A program made the position numbers and the translations under genes. The notes under the pieces are model-generated. The model saw nothing but the letters and a program-made list of their open reading frames with translations. It did not search any database and was not told where the DNA came from. A stretch of 64,000 bases of DNA from Erwinia piriflorinigrans CFBP 5888 (GTDB lineage: Bacteria; Pseudomonadota; Gammaproteobacteria; Enterobacterales; Enterobacteriaceae), in NCBI RefSeq assembly GCF_001050515.1, contig NZ_CAHS01000017.1, positions 62,001 through 126,000 on the forward strand, read 5' to 3'. Of this stretch, positions 37,868 through 47,077 are shown one piece after another (the stretch's first letter is position 1; each line of letters begins with the position of its first letter).

Positions 37868-38650
37868 ATGAATACCGATAACCCAATAACCCCGCTGGTG
37901 CTGTACGATCGCCCGACTGAACATGTGGTGCGCCTGACGCTGAATCGCCCTGCCCGGCGCAATGCCTATAATGCGCAGATGGTTAGCGAACTGGAGCAGT
38001 GGCTGACCTGGTGCGAACGGCAGTCGGCGGTGCGCACGGTGATCCTGACAGGTTGCGGCGAGGCGTTTTGCAGCGGCGCAGATCTGCACGAGGCGTTCAC
38101 CCACGGCGGTGAGGGGCTGCGTAACTCACGCGGCGGCTATCATCCGCTCCAGCATCTGCCACGGCGCAAAATCTGGATTGCTGCGCTCAATGGTCATGCT
38201 ATTGGCGGCGGGCTGGAGATGGCGCTGGCGTGCGATTTTATCGTCGCCAGTGAGGACTCCCGTATTGCCCTACCGGAAGTGCGCCACGGGCTGCTGCCGC
38301 TGGGCGGGGCCATCAGCCAGCTGGCGGCGCGTCTGCCGCCGAATATTGCCCGTGAGCTGCTGCTGACCGGTGAGACGATGGAGGCCCAGCGCGCGCTGGC
38401 ACTGGGTTTGTTTAACCAGGTGGTGAATGCAGAACGGCTGGCAGACACTGCGCTGGCGCTGGCTGAACGCCTCAACCAGGCCGCACCGCTGGCGATACAG
38501 GCCTGCAATGCCCTGCTGAACCAGGCGCTGGCTGCCGATATCTGTCAGCAGGGCGACAGGGAATTGCAGCAGTTACAGCGCAGCGAGGATTACCAGGAGA
38601 GCCTGCGTGCGTTTGCCGAACGCCGCGCCGCGCAGTGGCAGGGGCGCTGA
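37868..38650 (+). CDS. Enoyl-CoA hydratase/isomerase family protein
   Basis: The 260-residue crotonase-fold protein has oxyanion-hole segments CSGADLHEAF (with upstream NAYNAQM) and GHAIGGGLEMALACDFIVA. A Glu in LPEVRHGLLPLGG matches one catalytic position; the second usual Glu is not obvious (GGAISQL). It probably hydrates or isomerises an acyl-CoA. GGAAG precedes ATG 37868. It converges with the thiolase gene and belongs to a set of acyl-CoA enzymes at 38-45 kb. Confidence 0.82.
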   Translation: MNTDNPITPLVLYDRPTEHVVRLTLNRPARRNAYNAQMVSELEQWLTWCERQSAVRTVILTGCGEAFCSGADLHEAFTHGGEGLRNSRGGYHPLQHLPRRKIWIAALNGHAIGGGLEMALACDFIVASEDSRIALPEVRHGLLPLGGAISQLAARLPPNIARELLLTGETMEAQRALALGLFNQVVNAERLADTALALAERLNQAAPLAIQACNALLNQALAADICQQGDRELQQLQRSEDYQESLRAFAERRAAQWQGR

Positions 38651-38651
38651 T

Positions 38652-39848
38652 TTACAGCTGCACGCCCTGAAACAATGCGCTCAGCCCCAGCCCGCCAGCG
38701 ATCCCCAGCATCGCCAGCCCGTAGCCTTCGCTCCGCCGCTGGCTAACCAGCTGGCTGAACAGCCGCGTCACCATGATCGCCCCGGAAGCACCGTATGGAT
38801 GCCCCAAAGCAATCGCGCCCCCCTGCGGGTTGATCCTGTGTTCATCAATGCCGAGCGCATCTACCGATGCCAGCACCTGGGCGGCAAAGGCTTCATTGAA
38901 TTCGATCGCCTCAACCCTCTCCAGCGTCAGGCCCGGCTGACGCAGCAGCAGTTTTTGCGTGGCGGGAACCGGGCCGAGGCCGAGTAAATTCGGGTCCACG
39001 CCCGCGCTACAGGCATCGGCAAACAGCAGCCCCTGGGTGAAGCCGCACTCCCGCGCCCTGCGTCGGCTCATCACCAGCAGCAGCGCAGCCCCGTCATTCA
39101 GCGGGCAGCAGTTACCCGCCGTTACCGAGCCATCGGCGGCAAATCCCGGCGGTAACGCCGCCAGTTGTTCCAGCGAGGTGTCAGGACGCGGACACTCGTC
39201 GTTTTCAACCCGCTGGTGGTTAACGTCAAGCGGGACGATCTCCTCACGGAATGCGCCCTGCTGCGCGGCGGCCAGCGCGCGCTGGTGGCTGCGCAGCGCA
39301 AAACGATCCTGCCGTTCCCGGCTGATGGCGTACTGACGCGCGACGTTTTCGGCGGCGATGCCCATGTCAGGATCGCCGATCTCATCCGGCGAAAAACGTG
39401 CGCGCGGATAAAAACGCGGCATCTGCTTTAGCGTGGCAGGCTTCTCCACCCGCCAGGGCGCGTTGCTGACGCTCTCCACGCCGCCGGCCAGATAGCATTC
39501 TCCCGCCCTGGCCTGCACCAGCCGGCAGGCGTTGATCACCGCTTCCAGCCCCGAGCCGCACTGCCTGTCCACCGTCACGGCGGGAACCGTCAGCGGCACG
39601 CCCGCCCCCAGCGCCGCCAGCCGCGCAATATTGCCGCCGCCGCCGGTGGCATTGCCGATAATCACCTCATCAATCGCCGCCATACCTGCTGGCAACAGCT
39701 TGTTAAACAGGGGGGCCAGCAGCGCCTCCGGCGGCATGCTGGCCAGAGAACCATAAGCCCTGCCGACAGGAGTACGGCAGGCAGCCACGATCACCGGCTG
39801 CCAGTCATCCTCAGGCTGATAATTCAGTAAGCTCTGTGCAGCTGCCAT
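38652..39848 (-). CDS. Thiolase-family protein lacking the second catalytic cysteine
   Basis: The 398-residue thiolase fold has the nucleophile in DRQCGSGLEAV, the motif NEAFA and the catalytic His in GGAIALGHPYGASGA. The C-terminal motif normally reading CIGGG is GIAGG here, so the acid/base Cys is replaced by Gly. It may still act as an acyltransferase or condensing enzyme with altered chemistry. AGAGGA precedes the start, which overlaps the ligase gene by 38 nt. It is the third gene of a thioesterase-ligase-thiolase operon. Confidence 0.82.
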   Translation of the reverse strand: MAAAQSLLNYQPEDDWQPVIVAACRTPVGRAYGSLASMPPEALLAPLFNKLLPAGMAAIDEVIIGNATGGGGNIARLAALGAGVPLTVPAVTVDRQCGSGLEAVINACRLVQARAGECYLAGGVESVSNAPWRVEKPATLKQMPRFYPRARFSPDEIGDPDMGIAAENVARQYAISRERQDRFALRSHQRALAAAQQGAFREEIVPLDVNHQRVENDECPRPDTSLEQLAALPPGFAADGSVTAGNCCPLNDGAALLLVMSRRRARECGFTQGLLFADACSAGVDPNLLGLGPVPATQKLLLRQPGLTLERVEAIEFNEAFAAQVLASVDALGIDEHRINPQGGAIALGHPYGASGAIMVTRLFSQLVSQRRSEGYGLAMLGIAGGLGLSALFQGVQL

Positions 39849-41313
39849 CTTTGATCCTCTGTTCCAGCTCGGCGCGTTTGATTTTTCCGCTCGACGTTAG
39901 CGGCCAATATTTAATCTGATAGTAGTGACGGGGACGTTTATATTTTGCCAGCAACAGGCGACTTTGCTGCGGCAGCTGGTGGATAACATCGTCACCGGCT
40001 TCAATCACCGCCACCATTTTTTTACCCAGATAAGCATCATCGACCGCAATCACCACCGCTTCAGTCACGCCGGGCAGGCTTTTAATCACCGATTCAATTT
40101 CAGACAGATAGATATTATTGCCACCGCTGAGGATCATATTTCCCCGGCGGCCAATAAGATGCAGGCGCTGCTGCGCGTCGAGATAACCGATATCGGCAAC
40201 CGTGGCTCCCCACGGCCGTTTTTTGAAGGCGCTGTCGTCATCGCCCCATAAATAGCCGTCAATAATCTGTTCGCTGGACAACCAGATAGTGCCCGGCTGC
40301 CCGGCAGGCAATAATTCACCCTCGTCATTGCGGATGGCGATCTCCGTCGCGGGAAAAGCCTGCCCAACGCTGGCCAGCGATGCGCTGATATGGTCATCAT
40401 CGAGGGTGGAAACGGCAACAAAGCCCAGCTCGGAGGCACCGTAATACTCCTGCATGACCGCCTGCGGGAACAGCGCCCTGGCCAGACGCCAGTGATTAAG
40501 CTCCAGCTTGGCTCCGGCGCTCAGCAGAGAGCGCAAGCCGGGATAATCTGACTGCGCGGCGGCGGCGGCCAGCCCGGCGATCATCGTCGGCACCACCACC
40601 AGGCGCTCAATCTGCTGCTGCGCCAATAGCATCAGCACCGCCTGCGGCTGCCAGCGCGCGGTGCTGTAAAAACAGCCGCCCGCATAAAGGGTTTCATTCA
40701 GGCAGTAAAGCCCGATACCGTGCGACAGCGGGCCGGGGAACAGCGTCGATGGGGCATCCGCCAGCCGAAAGATCTCCACACCGTTTTCAAAGCTGCAACG
40801 CCAGGATCGACGCGAGCGGATAAACGCCTTTGGCAGGCTGGTGGTGCCGGAGGTAAAGCCGATGAGAAACGGCGTTGCCGCCTGCATCTCCGCGCAGAAA
40901 GCGCTATCGTCGGCGACCGGCTGCGCATGCTGCCAGCCATCCAGCGCCAGCCAGCGGATCTCCAACCGCTGCGCCAGCGCGATCAGTCGGCGATCCTGGC
41001 GTTGCAGCAGCAGCAGGTCCGGTTTCAGGCGATTAAATATGTCGCGCAGATTATCTTCCGGCGTCAGCGGATCGATAACCGCCGCCGTAAACGGCTGCGC
41101 GGTCGCCGCCAGCCAGGCAATGGGAAAGGTCGTATCATTGGCGCTGGCGATCGCCACCACGCCTTTGGCTAACGACAGCTGGCAAAGATGCTGATACAGC
41201 GCGTTTGAACTTTGCCACAGCTGAAGCCAGCTCAGCGTCTCGCCATCGATATTCAGCGCAACATTATGTGGCTGATTTACCGCATGGCGCTGCACGCGAT
41301 CCTGTACCGGCAT
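39811..41313 (-). CDS. AMP-forming acyl-CoA ligase family enzyme
   Basis: The 500-residue ANL-superfamily enzyme shows the P-loop FTSGTTSLPKAF, the YYGASELG motif, the hinge GRRGNMILSGGNNIY and a C-terminal SSGKIKRAEL with the catalytic Lys. It would activate a carboxylic acid to its CoA (or carrier-bound) thioester. It starts 1 nt from the end of the thioesterase gene and overlaps the thiolase. The substrate is unknown. Confidence 0.88.
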   Translation of the reverse strand: MPVQDRVQRHAVNQPHNVALNIDGETLSWLQLWQSSNALYQHLCQLSLAKGVVAIASANDTTFPIAWLAATAQPFTAAVIDPLTPEDNLRDIFNRLKPDLLLLQRQDRRLIALAQRLEIRWLALDGWQHAQPVADDSAFCAEMQAATPFLIGFTSGTTSLPKAFIRSRRSWRCSFENGVEIFRLADAPSTLFPGPLSHGIGLYCLNETLYAGGCFYSTARWQPQAVLMLLAQQQIERLVVVPTMIAGLAAAAAQSDYPGLRSLLSAGAKLELNHWRLARALFPQAVMQEYYGASELGFVAVSTLDDDHISASLASVGQAFPATEIAIRNDEGELLPAGQPGTIWLSSEQIIDGYLWGDDDSAFKKRPWGATVADIGYLDAQQRLHLIGRRGNMILSGGNNIYLSEIESVIKSLPGVTEAVVIAVDDAYLGKKMVAVIEAGDDVIHQLPQQSRLLLAKYKRPRHYYQIKYWPLTSSGKIKRAELEQRIKDGSCTELTELSA

Positions 41314-41747
41314 CAGACGCTGGCCTCAATAAATGGCAGGTGCTGGCGCAATGCGGCACGGGTGTTATCCGGGATCGGGCAGGGGTTATTATCCCGTGGA
41401 TTAACGCATACCCAGATGAGTTTCCCTTCGGCACAAAGCGTGCTTTTATCCGCCAGCAGCAGTTTTATGGCGAAAATCACGCTGCTGTTGCCCAGTTTTT
41501 CGACAGCCACCTGCGGCATCACTTCGTCATCCACCGTCAGCGGATGGTGGAACGTTGCCTCACATTTTTTCACATGATAGGCTACGCCAGCGCTCTGTGG
41601 ACGGAATAATGGCAGCAGATGGTGGCGGCGAAAGGCGTTAACCACCGCGTCTTCAAAGTAATCTAAATAGACCGAATTGTGCACATGACCATTCAAATCA
41701 ATATCCCGCATTGAGATACGAAACGTTTCGCTGTCGCGCTGCTGCAT
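41313..41747 (-). CDS. 4HBT/hot-dog acyl-CoA thioesterase
   Basis: The 144-residue hot-dog protein has the typical RDIDLNGHVHNSVYLDYFEDA motif with its catalytic Asp region. It could release acyl groups from CoA. It is the first gene of the operon with the CoA ligase and thiolase. The divergent reductase gene starts 46 nt away. Confidence 0.85.
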   Translation of the reverse strand: MQQRDSETFRISMRDIDLNGHVHNSVYLDYFEDAVVNAFRRHHLLPLFRPQSAGVAYHVKKCEATFHHPLTVDDEVMPQVAVEKLGNSSVIFAIKLLLADKSTLCAEGKLIWVCVNPRDNNPCPIPDNTRAALRQHLPFIEASV

Positions 41748-41760
41748 AAAAAAAGCTCAC

Positions 41761-41769
41761 CTGTAAACC
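41761..41769 (+). promoter_or_regulatory. BirA-box-like half site in the thioesterase/reductase intergenic region
   Basis: CTGTAAACC matches 8 of 9 bases of the left arm of the biotin repressor operator; the right arm is not present at the usual distance. Weak evidence only. Confidence 0.15.
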
Positions 41770-41793
41770 GAGTCACACTGAAGAAAAGATACC

Positions 41794-42780
41794 ATGAAAG
41801 CCAGTTTATTCACCAGAGCGATGGTCCGCGAGTTTGGTCATATTGAAGATATCCTGCGGCTTGAACAGGCCGAACTGCCTGAACTCGCCGCCGGGCAGGT
41901 ACGGGTAAAAATGTCTTTTGCCACCATTAACCCTTCCGATGTGATCACTATTTCCGGTGCCTACCGCTCGCGTATTGCCCTGCCCTTTGTGCCGGGTTTT
42001 GAAGGCGTGGGAAGCATCTGCCAAAGTGCCGATCCGACGCTGGCAGTCGGCCAGCGCGTGCTGCCGGTGGGCAGCATGGGGGCCTGGCAAAACTACAAAG
42101 ACAGCGAGGCACAGTGGTGTTTTACCCTGCCTGATTTCGTCAGCGATCGTCAGGCGGCCACCGGCTACGTCAACCCAATGACCGCGCTGCTGATGCTGAG
42201 TGAAGAGCTGAACTTCACCCCCGGTATGCGCATTATTATCAATGCGGCCAATTCAGCTATCGGCAAAATGCTGATCCGCATCGCCAACCATAGGGGGCTG
42301 GAGCCGATTGCCATCGTGCGTAAGGCGGAAAACCTCGGGCTGTTTGCCGGTTACGCCACCCAACGGCTGCTGAACAGCAGTGCGCCGGATTATCCCCAGG
42401 CGCTGGCCGCTCTGCAACGCAGCGGCGGCGTGGCGGCGATCTTCGACTGTATCGGCGGTGAAGAGTCGCTGACGCTGGCTCAGGCACTGGCCCCCGGCGG
42501 GCAGTTTATCCACTATGGCCTGCTGTCGGGCCAGCCAATCCCGCCAGCCTTCTGGCGCAGCCGCCCCGACATTCGTTTTTCCCATTTCCATCTGCGCATG
42601 TGGGTACACAGCCACGACAAGGCGGTGGTACAAGACAAAATCGATGAGGTGATGGCGCTGATCCGTGACGGGGTGATTGCCACCGAGGTTGTCGCCGAAT
42701 ATGCGCTGGCGGAAATTGATAAAGCCGTTGCTGCTGTGAAGTCGGGTACGCTGAAAGGCAAGATCTTACTGCGGCTGTAA
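41794..42780 (+). CDS. MDR-family oxidoreductase, enoyl reductase-like
   Basis: The 328-residue medium-chain dehydrogenase/reductase lacks zinc ligands. It has the substrate-domain motif NPSDVITISGAYR and FVPGFEGVG, and a dinucleotide fold (INAANSAIGKMLIRIA). The overall pattern resembles mitochondrial 2-enoyl-CoA/ACP reductases (Etr1/MECR) and quinone reductases. Context with thiolase, SDR and hydratase fits an enoyl reductase. It is divergent from the thioesterase operon. Confidence 0.78.
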   Translation: MKASLFTRAMVREFGHIEDILRLEQAELPELAAGQVRVKMSFATINPSDVITISGAYRSRIALPFVPGFEGVGSICQSADPTLAVGQRVLPVGSMGAWQNYKDSEAQWCFTLPDFVSDRQAATGYVNPMTALLMLSEELNFTPGMRIIINAANSAIGKMLIRIANHRGLEPIAIVRKAENLGLFAGYATQRLLNSSAPDYPQALAALQRSGGVAAIFDCIGGEESLTLAQALAPGGQFIHYGLLSGQPIPPAFWRSRPDIRFSHFHLRMWVHSHDKAVVQDKIDEVMALIRDGVIATEVVAEYALAEIDKAVAAVKSGTLKGKILLRL

Positions 42781-42820
42781 GCATGGACGGAGCGGAAAAA
42801 TCCGCTCCGTCCCATTGGCG

Positions 42821-43360
42821 TTATTCCAGAGTTGGCCAAGCGCGCCGCACCGTGCGTACGATAGCCACCACCAGCACCACTTTCACCAGGTCGCCCGGCA
42901 GGAACCCCAACGATGCAACGGCCGCCTGCTTCAGGGAGATGCCCGCCACGGCGGCAATCCACGGGATGCCAATGGCGTAGATCAGCGCCAGCCCGCCCAG
43001 CGTAATAATCAGCAGCTCTTTCACCCGCGTCAGGGAACGAAGGCTGCGGCGATAGAGCCAGCCAATCAGCAGCGCCGCCAGCGGCCAGGCGAGAATAAAG
43101 CCGCCGCTGGGGCCAATAAAGATGCCAAACCCACCGCGCCCTCCGGCCAGCAGCGGTAGCCCGATGGCCACCAGCAGGTCAAACAGTACCATTGCCAGCG
43201 CGCCGCGTTTCGCTCCGGCAATCGCCCCGGCAAACATGCAGCCCATTGACTGGGCGGTGATCGGCACGCCAATTACCGGCAGATTAAATGCCGGGAACAG
43301 GCCCAGTGCCGCCGTCATCGCAGCAAACAGCGCGATATACACAATATCTTTGGTGGACAT
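42821..43360 (-). CDS. bioY: Biotin transporter substrate-binding protein BioY
   Basis: The 179-residue S-component has about six membrane helices. The family signature GGRGGFGIFIGPSGGFILAWP is present, along with IPITAQS-like VPITAQSMGCMFAGA near the N terminus. It captures biotin at the membrane. ATG 43360 matches the family start (MSTKDIVYIALFAAM); the frame is open upstream. It is the last gene of the SDR-bioM-bioN-bioY unit. Confidence 0.93.
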   Translation of the reverse strand: MSTKDIVYIALFAAMTAALGLFPAFNLPVIGVPITAQSMGCMFAGAIAGAKRGALAMVLFDLLVAIGLPLLAGGRGGFGIFIGPSGGFILAWPLAALLIGWLYRRSLRSLTRVKELLIITLGGLALIYAIGIPWIAAVAGISLKQAAVASLGFLPGDLVKVVLVVAIVRTVRRAWPTLE

Positions 43361-43370
43361 AAATACTCTC

Positions 43371-43988
43371 TCAGGTTTTACGTTGCGGCTGCGGGTCGTA
43401 AGCGCGGGCTTCCAGCGCAGCGGCGATATCATCAGCCATTTTCAAGGTGCGCACAATCACCGGCACGGCGACGGCCAGAATGCTGTTATCCAGTCCACGT
43501 GCTCTTTGCGCTTCGCGCACGTCAACCGTAATGGCCGCCAGCACCGGGATAAAACGTAACGCCAGTGCCAACGCCAGGCTGATTTTTGCCGGGTTAATGC
43601 GTATATAGCGCAACCAGAACAGCCCTTTTTCCAGCGCCTCAATCATCGCGCTGGTGCGGGTGGTGAGCGTTACCAGCGCCGCCATCAGCATTAACGCCGC
43701 CAGGCGCACTATCACCAGCAGGCCGGACTGCCAGCTCACCATCCACCACTGCACGGCAAACAGCAGCAGCAATAGCCACAACAGCGGCTTGAGTTGCAGC
43801 AGCAGGGTGCGCACGGGAATATGCGCCAGCGGATAAAACAGCACGATGACCAGCAGTGCAGCAACGGCAAATTCCAGCCGGGGAAAAATAAACAGTAGCG
43901 TGCCCAGCGCCGCCAGCGCCATGATCTTGATCCCCGGCGGCAGGCGGTGGATCGCTGAATCTCCCGGCAGGTAATCACTCACCGTCAT
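43371..43988 (-). CDS. bioN: ECF transporter T-component BioN
   Basis: The 205-residue CbiQ/EcfT-type membrane protein has several hydrophobic helices and the coupling motif AQRARG near residue 165. It links BioY to the ATPase BioM. The start overlaps the end of bioM by 4 nt. Confidence 0.9.
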   Translation of the reverse strand: MTVSDYLPGDSAIHRLPPGIKIMALAALGTLLFIFPRLEFAVAALLVIVLFYPLAHIPVRTLLLQLKPLLWLLLLLFAVQWWMVSWQSGLLVIVRLAALMLMAALVTLTTRTSAMIEALEKGLFWLRYIRINPAKISLALALALRFIPVLAAITVDVREAQRARGLDNSILAVAVPVIVRTLKMADDIAAALEARAYDPQPQRKT

Positions 43989-44659
43989 GACATCATCCTG
44001 ATATAGGCATTCAGCGCCACGGCGGGGAGATCATCTGCCACCACCTGACCGCCATCAAATACCAGCACGCGGTCAAAATCCTGTAAGAAGTCCAGATCGT
44101 GCGACACCACGATAGCGGTTTGCTCCAGTCCGGCAATCGCTTCGGCAATGCGGCGCTTGTTGCGCAGATCGAGCAGCGTGGTCGGTTCGTCAAACACGAT
44201 ATATTGCGGCTCCATCACCAGCACCCCCGAAATCGCCAGCAGCTGCTTTTGTCCACCGCTTAGCAGGTGTGCCGGGTGCTGACGCAGATCCTGCATATCG
44301 TAGCGCGCCAGCGCGGCGTCGGTGCGTTCGCGGATCGTCGCTTTCGACAGCCCGAGATTCTTCATGCCGAAAGCCAGATCCTCTTCCACCAGCGGAAAAA
44401 CAATCTGATTATCCGGGTTCTGAAACACAAACCCCACTTTACGCCGCACCGCTTTGCCGTGCTGGCGGGTATTCAGGCCATCAACCAGCACCTCGCCCTG
44501 CTTCGGCAGCAGCAGGCCGTTCAGCAACCGGGCAAAGGTACTTTTGCCGCAGCCATTGCTGCCGACGATGCCGATGCGCTTTTCAGTCAGTTGTAAATTG
44601 ATGTTGTTGAGTACCTGACGCTCACCGAACGCGTGAGATACTCCCTGTAGTTCCAGCAT
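43985..44659 (-). CDS. bioM: ECF transporter ATPase BioM
   Basis: The 224-residue ATPase has Walker [11 protein letters not shown], signature [10 protein letters not shown] and Walker [14 protein letters not shown], then the H-loop VSHDLDF. It energises BioY-BioN. It lies 13 nt downstream of the SDR gene, so the four genes are probably cotranscribed. Confidence 0.93.
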   Translation of the reverse strand: MLELQGVSHAFGERQVLNNINLQLTEKRIGIVGSNGCGKSTFARLLNGLLLPKQGEVLVDGLNTRQHGKAVRRKVGFVFQNPDNQIVFPLVEEDLAFGMKNLGLSKATIRERTDAALARYDMQDLRQHPAHLLSGGQKQLLAISGVLVMEPQYIVFDEPTTLLDLRNKRRIAEAIAGLEQTAIVVSHDLDFLQDFDRVLVFDGGQVVADDLPAVALNAYIRMMS

Positions 44660-44672
44660 GAAAGCTCCTGAG

Positions 44673-45377
44673 TCAGACGGGTTGACGCGGGCGCGGCTGA
44701 CGCCCGATGGTCAACAGATCGACCACCGCCGCCGGCGACAGCGACATGACAAAATCGACGGCGCGACAGATATCGGCGGTGCTCAGCATCTCGTGCGTTT
44801 CCAGGCCGCTACCCTGTGCCATATCGGTATCCACCACGTCCGGGCACAGAGTGGTGACCTTAATCCCCTGCGCGCCCAGCTCGCGGGCAATGGAGCGGCT
44901 GTAGCCCACCAGCGCATGTTTGCTGGCGGCATAGCTGGCAACGCTACCATAAGGCTGAACGCCGCTAACTGATGCAAGGTTAAAGATGCGGCCTTCAGAC
45001 GATTGCAGCAGCCACGGGGTACACAGCTGGCAAAGGTGGTGGATGGCGGTGACGTTGGTCGCCAGCAGCGCGCTGAAGTCGGCCAGCGGGGTTTGCGTTG
45101 AACCCGGGCGGAAAATCCCGGCGGCGTTGATCAGCACATCAAGCTGCTGATGCGCTGCCAGCGCCTGCTGAAGCTGTCGTGCCGCCGCCGGATAATCACA
45201 GAGATCCAGCGCCAGCGTCTGCACGCGCTGCGCATCAAAGGTAGCGGTCAATGCCGCCAGCCGCTGCGCATCACGCGCCACTAAAATCAGGTGGTAGCCC
45301 TGCGCATAAAAATGGCGGGCAAGATGGTGACCGATACCACGGGAGGCACCGGTGATCAGGGCAACTTTCTCGGACAC
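44673..45377 (-). CDS. Short-chain dehydrogenase/reductase
   Basis: The 234-residue SDR has the cofactor motif [16 protein letters not shown] (INAAGIF), a Ser in [18 protein letters not shown] and the YxxxK pair. The LVARDAQRL segment after the fold favours NADP. It is the first gene before bioM-bioN-bioY. In this setting it may reduce a 3-ketoacyl thioester, which is an inference from the neighbours. Confidence 0.85.
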   Translation of the reverse strand: MSEKVALITGASRGIGHHLARHFYAQGYHLILVARDAQRLAALTATFDAQRVQTLALDLCDYPAAARQLQQALAAHQQLDVLINAAGIFRPGSTQTPLADFSALLATNVTAIHHLCQLCTPWLLQSSEGRIFNLASVSGVQPYGSVASYAASKHALVGYSRSIARELGAQGIKVTTLCPDVVDTDMAQGSGLETHEMLSTADICRAVDFVMSLSPAAVVDLLTIGRQPRPRQPV

Positions 45378-45440
45378 AACGCGCCTTTCAATCGCTATTC
45401 AAAGGCTGCAAAGATACGCTATTTTGCCGCAGAAATGCAA

Positions 45441-45462
45441 AACGGCCCCCGCTGGAGCCGTT
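45441..45462 (-). terminator. lpdA terminator
   Basis: AACGGC/GCCGTT stem after the lpdA stop codon with TTTT on the minus strand. Confidence 0.7.
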
Positions 45463-45483
45463 ATTTTCTACGCCAATCGCGAG

Positions 45484-46911
45484 TTATTTCTTTTTCGCTT
45501 TCGGGTTCGGCAGGTCGGTAATGCTGCCTTCGAAGATTTCCGCCGCCAGGCCAACCGATTCATGCAGGGTTGGGTGCGCGTGGATGGTCAGTGCGATATC
45601 TTCCGCATCACAGCCCATTTCGATGGCCAGACCGATTTCACCCAGCAGTTCGCCGCCGTTGGTGCCGACAATCGCACCACCGATAATACGGTGCGTGGTT
45701 TTGTCGAAGATAAGCTTGGTCATGCCGTCTGCACAGTCGGAAGCGATAGCGCGACCTGAAGCTGCCCACGGGAAGGTGGACGTTTCATAGCTGATGCCCT
45801 TCTCTTTCGCTTCTTTCTCGGTCAGACCAACCCAGGCAACTTCTGGCTCGGTGTAGGCGATGGATGGGATCACTTTCGGATCGAAGTAGTGTTTCTTACC
45901 GGAGATCACTTCTGCCGCTACGTGGCCTTCATGCACGCCTTTGTGCGCCAGCATTGGCTGACCGACGATATCGCCGATGGCGAAAATGTGCGGCACGTTG
46001 GTACGCATCTGCTTATCCACGCGGATAAAGCCACGGTCGTCCACTTCAACACCGGCTTTGCCCGCGTCCAGACCTTTACCGTTTGGTACACGGCCAATGG
46101 CGACCAGCACCGCGTCGTATCGCTGTGGCTCTGACGGCGCTTTTTTGCCTTCCATCGTGACATAGATACCGTCTTCTTTCGCTTCAACGGCAGTCACTTT
46201 GGTTTCCAGCATCAGGTTGAACTGCTTGGAAATACGTTTGGTGAAGACTTTCACCACGTCTTTATCCGCAGCAGGGATCACCTGATCAAACATCTCTACC
46301 ACGTCGATCTGTGAACCCAGCGCGTGATAAACGGTTCCCATTTCCAGGCCGATAATGCCGCCGCCCATCACCAGCAGGCGCTCTGGCACTTCTTTCAGCT
46401 CCAGCGCATCGGTGGAATCCCAAACGCGTGGGTCTTCGTGCGGAATAAACGGCAGTTCAATCGGACGTGAACCGGCAGCGATAATCGCATTGTCGAAAGT
46501 GATGGTGGTTTTCGAACCATCTTCTGCGGTCACTTCCAGCGTGTTGGCGGCGGTGAATTTACCGAGCCCGTTAACCACGTTCACCTTACGGCCTTTCGCC
46601 ATTCCGGCCAAACCGCCGGTCAGCTGAGAGATAACTTTCTCTTTCCAGCCGCGAATTTTATCAACGTCAGTCTGCGGCTTGCCGAAGACAATGCCGTGTG
46701 CTTCCAGCGCTTTCGCTTCTTCAATCACTTTGGCAACGTGCAGCAAGGCTTTAGAAGGGATACAGCCAACATTCAGACAAACACCGCCCAGGGTGCTGTA
46801 GCGCTCAACGATAACGGTCTCCAGACCTAAATCAGCTGCACGGAATGCCGCAGAGTAGCCTGCAGGACCTGCCCCAAGTACCACGACCTGAGTTTTAATT
46901 TCTGTACTCAT
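45484..46911 (-). CDS. lpdA: Dihydrolipoyl dehydrogenase LpdA (E3)
   Basis: The 475-residue FAD-dependent E3 of the pyruvate and 2-oxoglutarate dehydrogenase complexes is nearly identical to the E. coli protein. The redox disulfide is in GGVCLNVGCIPSK. The FAD motif is GAGPAGYSAA, the NAD site is GGGIIGLEMG, and the C-terminal HAHPTLHES has the active His. The second of two ATGs is chosen to match E. coli. Confidence 0.97.
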   Translation of the reverse strand: MSTEIKTQVVVLGAGPAGYSAAFRAADLGLETVIVERYSTLGGVCLNVGCIPSKALLHVAKVIEEAKALEAHGIVFGKPQTDVDKIRGWKEKVISQLTGGLAGMAKGRKVNVVNGLGKFTAANTLEVTAEDGSKTTITFDNAIIAAGSRPIELPFIPHEDPRVWDSTDALELKEVPERLLVMGGGIIGLEMGTVYHALGSQIDVVEMFDQVIPAADKDVVKVFTKRISKQFNLMLETKVTAVEAKEDGIYVTMEGKKAPSEPQRYDAVLVAIGRVPNGKGLDAGKAGVEVDDRGFIRVDKQMRTNVPHIFAIGDIVGQPMLAHKGVHEGHVAAEVISGKKHYFDPKVIPSIAYTEPEVAWVGLTEKEAKEKGISYETSTFPWAASGRAIASDCADGMTKLIFDKTTHRIIGGAIVGTNGGELLGEIGLAIEMGCDAEDIALTIHAHPTLHESVGLAAEIFEGSITDLPNPKAKKK

Positions 46912-47044
46912 CATGACCTCTTAATTGATAGTCCGGCGGGTCAGACTTTAATTCAACGTCCTTCATCCACCGGGACGCGTTCACCGCAAGAGTTTACAGA
47001 ATTGTTAATAAACTGCAAACCACGGTGCCACGAATCTTTACAAC

Positions 47045-47066
47045 AAGGCCGGCTTACGCCGGCCTT
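47045..47066 (-). terminator. Hairpin between aceF and lpdA
   Basis: Perfect 9-bp stem AAGGCCGGC/GCCGGCCTT with a 4-nt loop, just after the aceF stop. It may attenuate read-through into lpdA, which in E. coli has its own promoter. Confidence 0.65.
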
Positions 47067-47077
47067 AATCAATGGTC

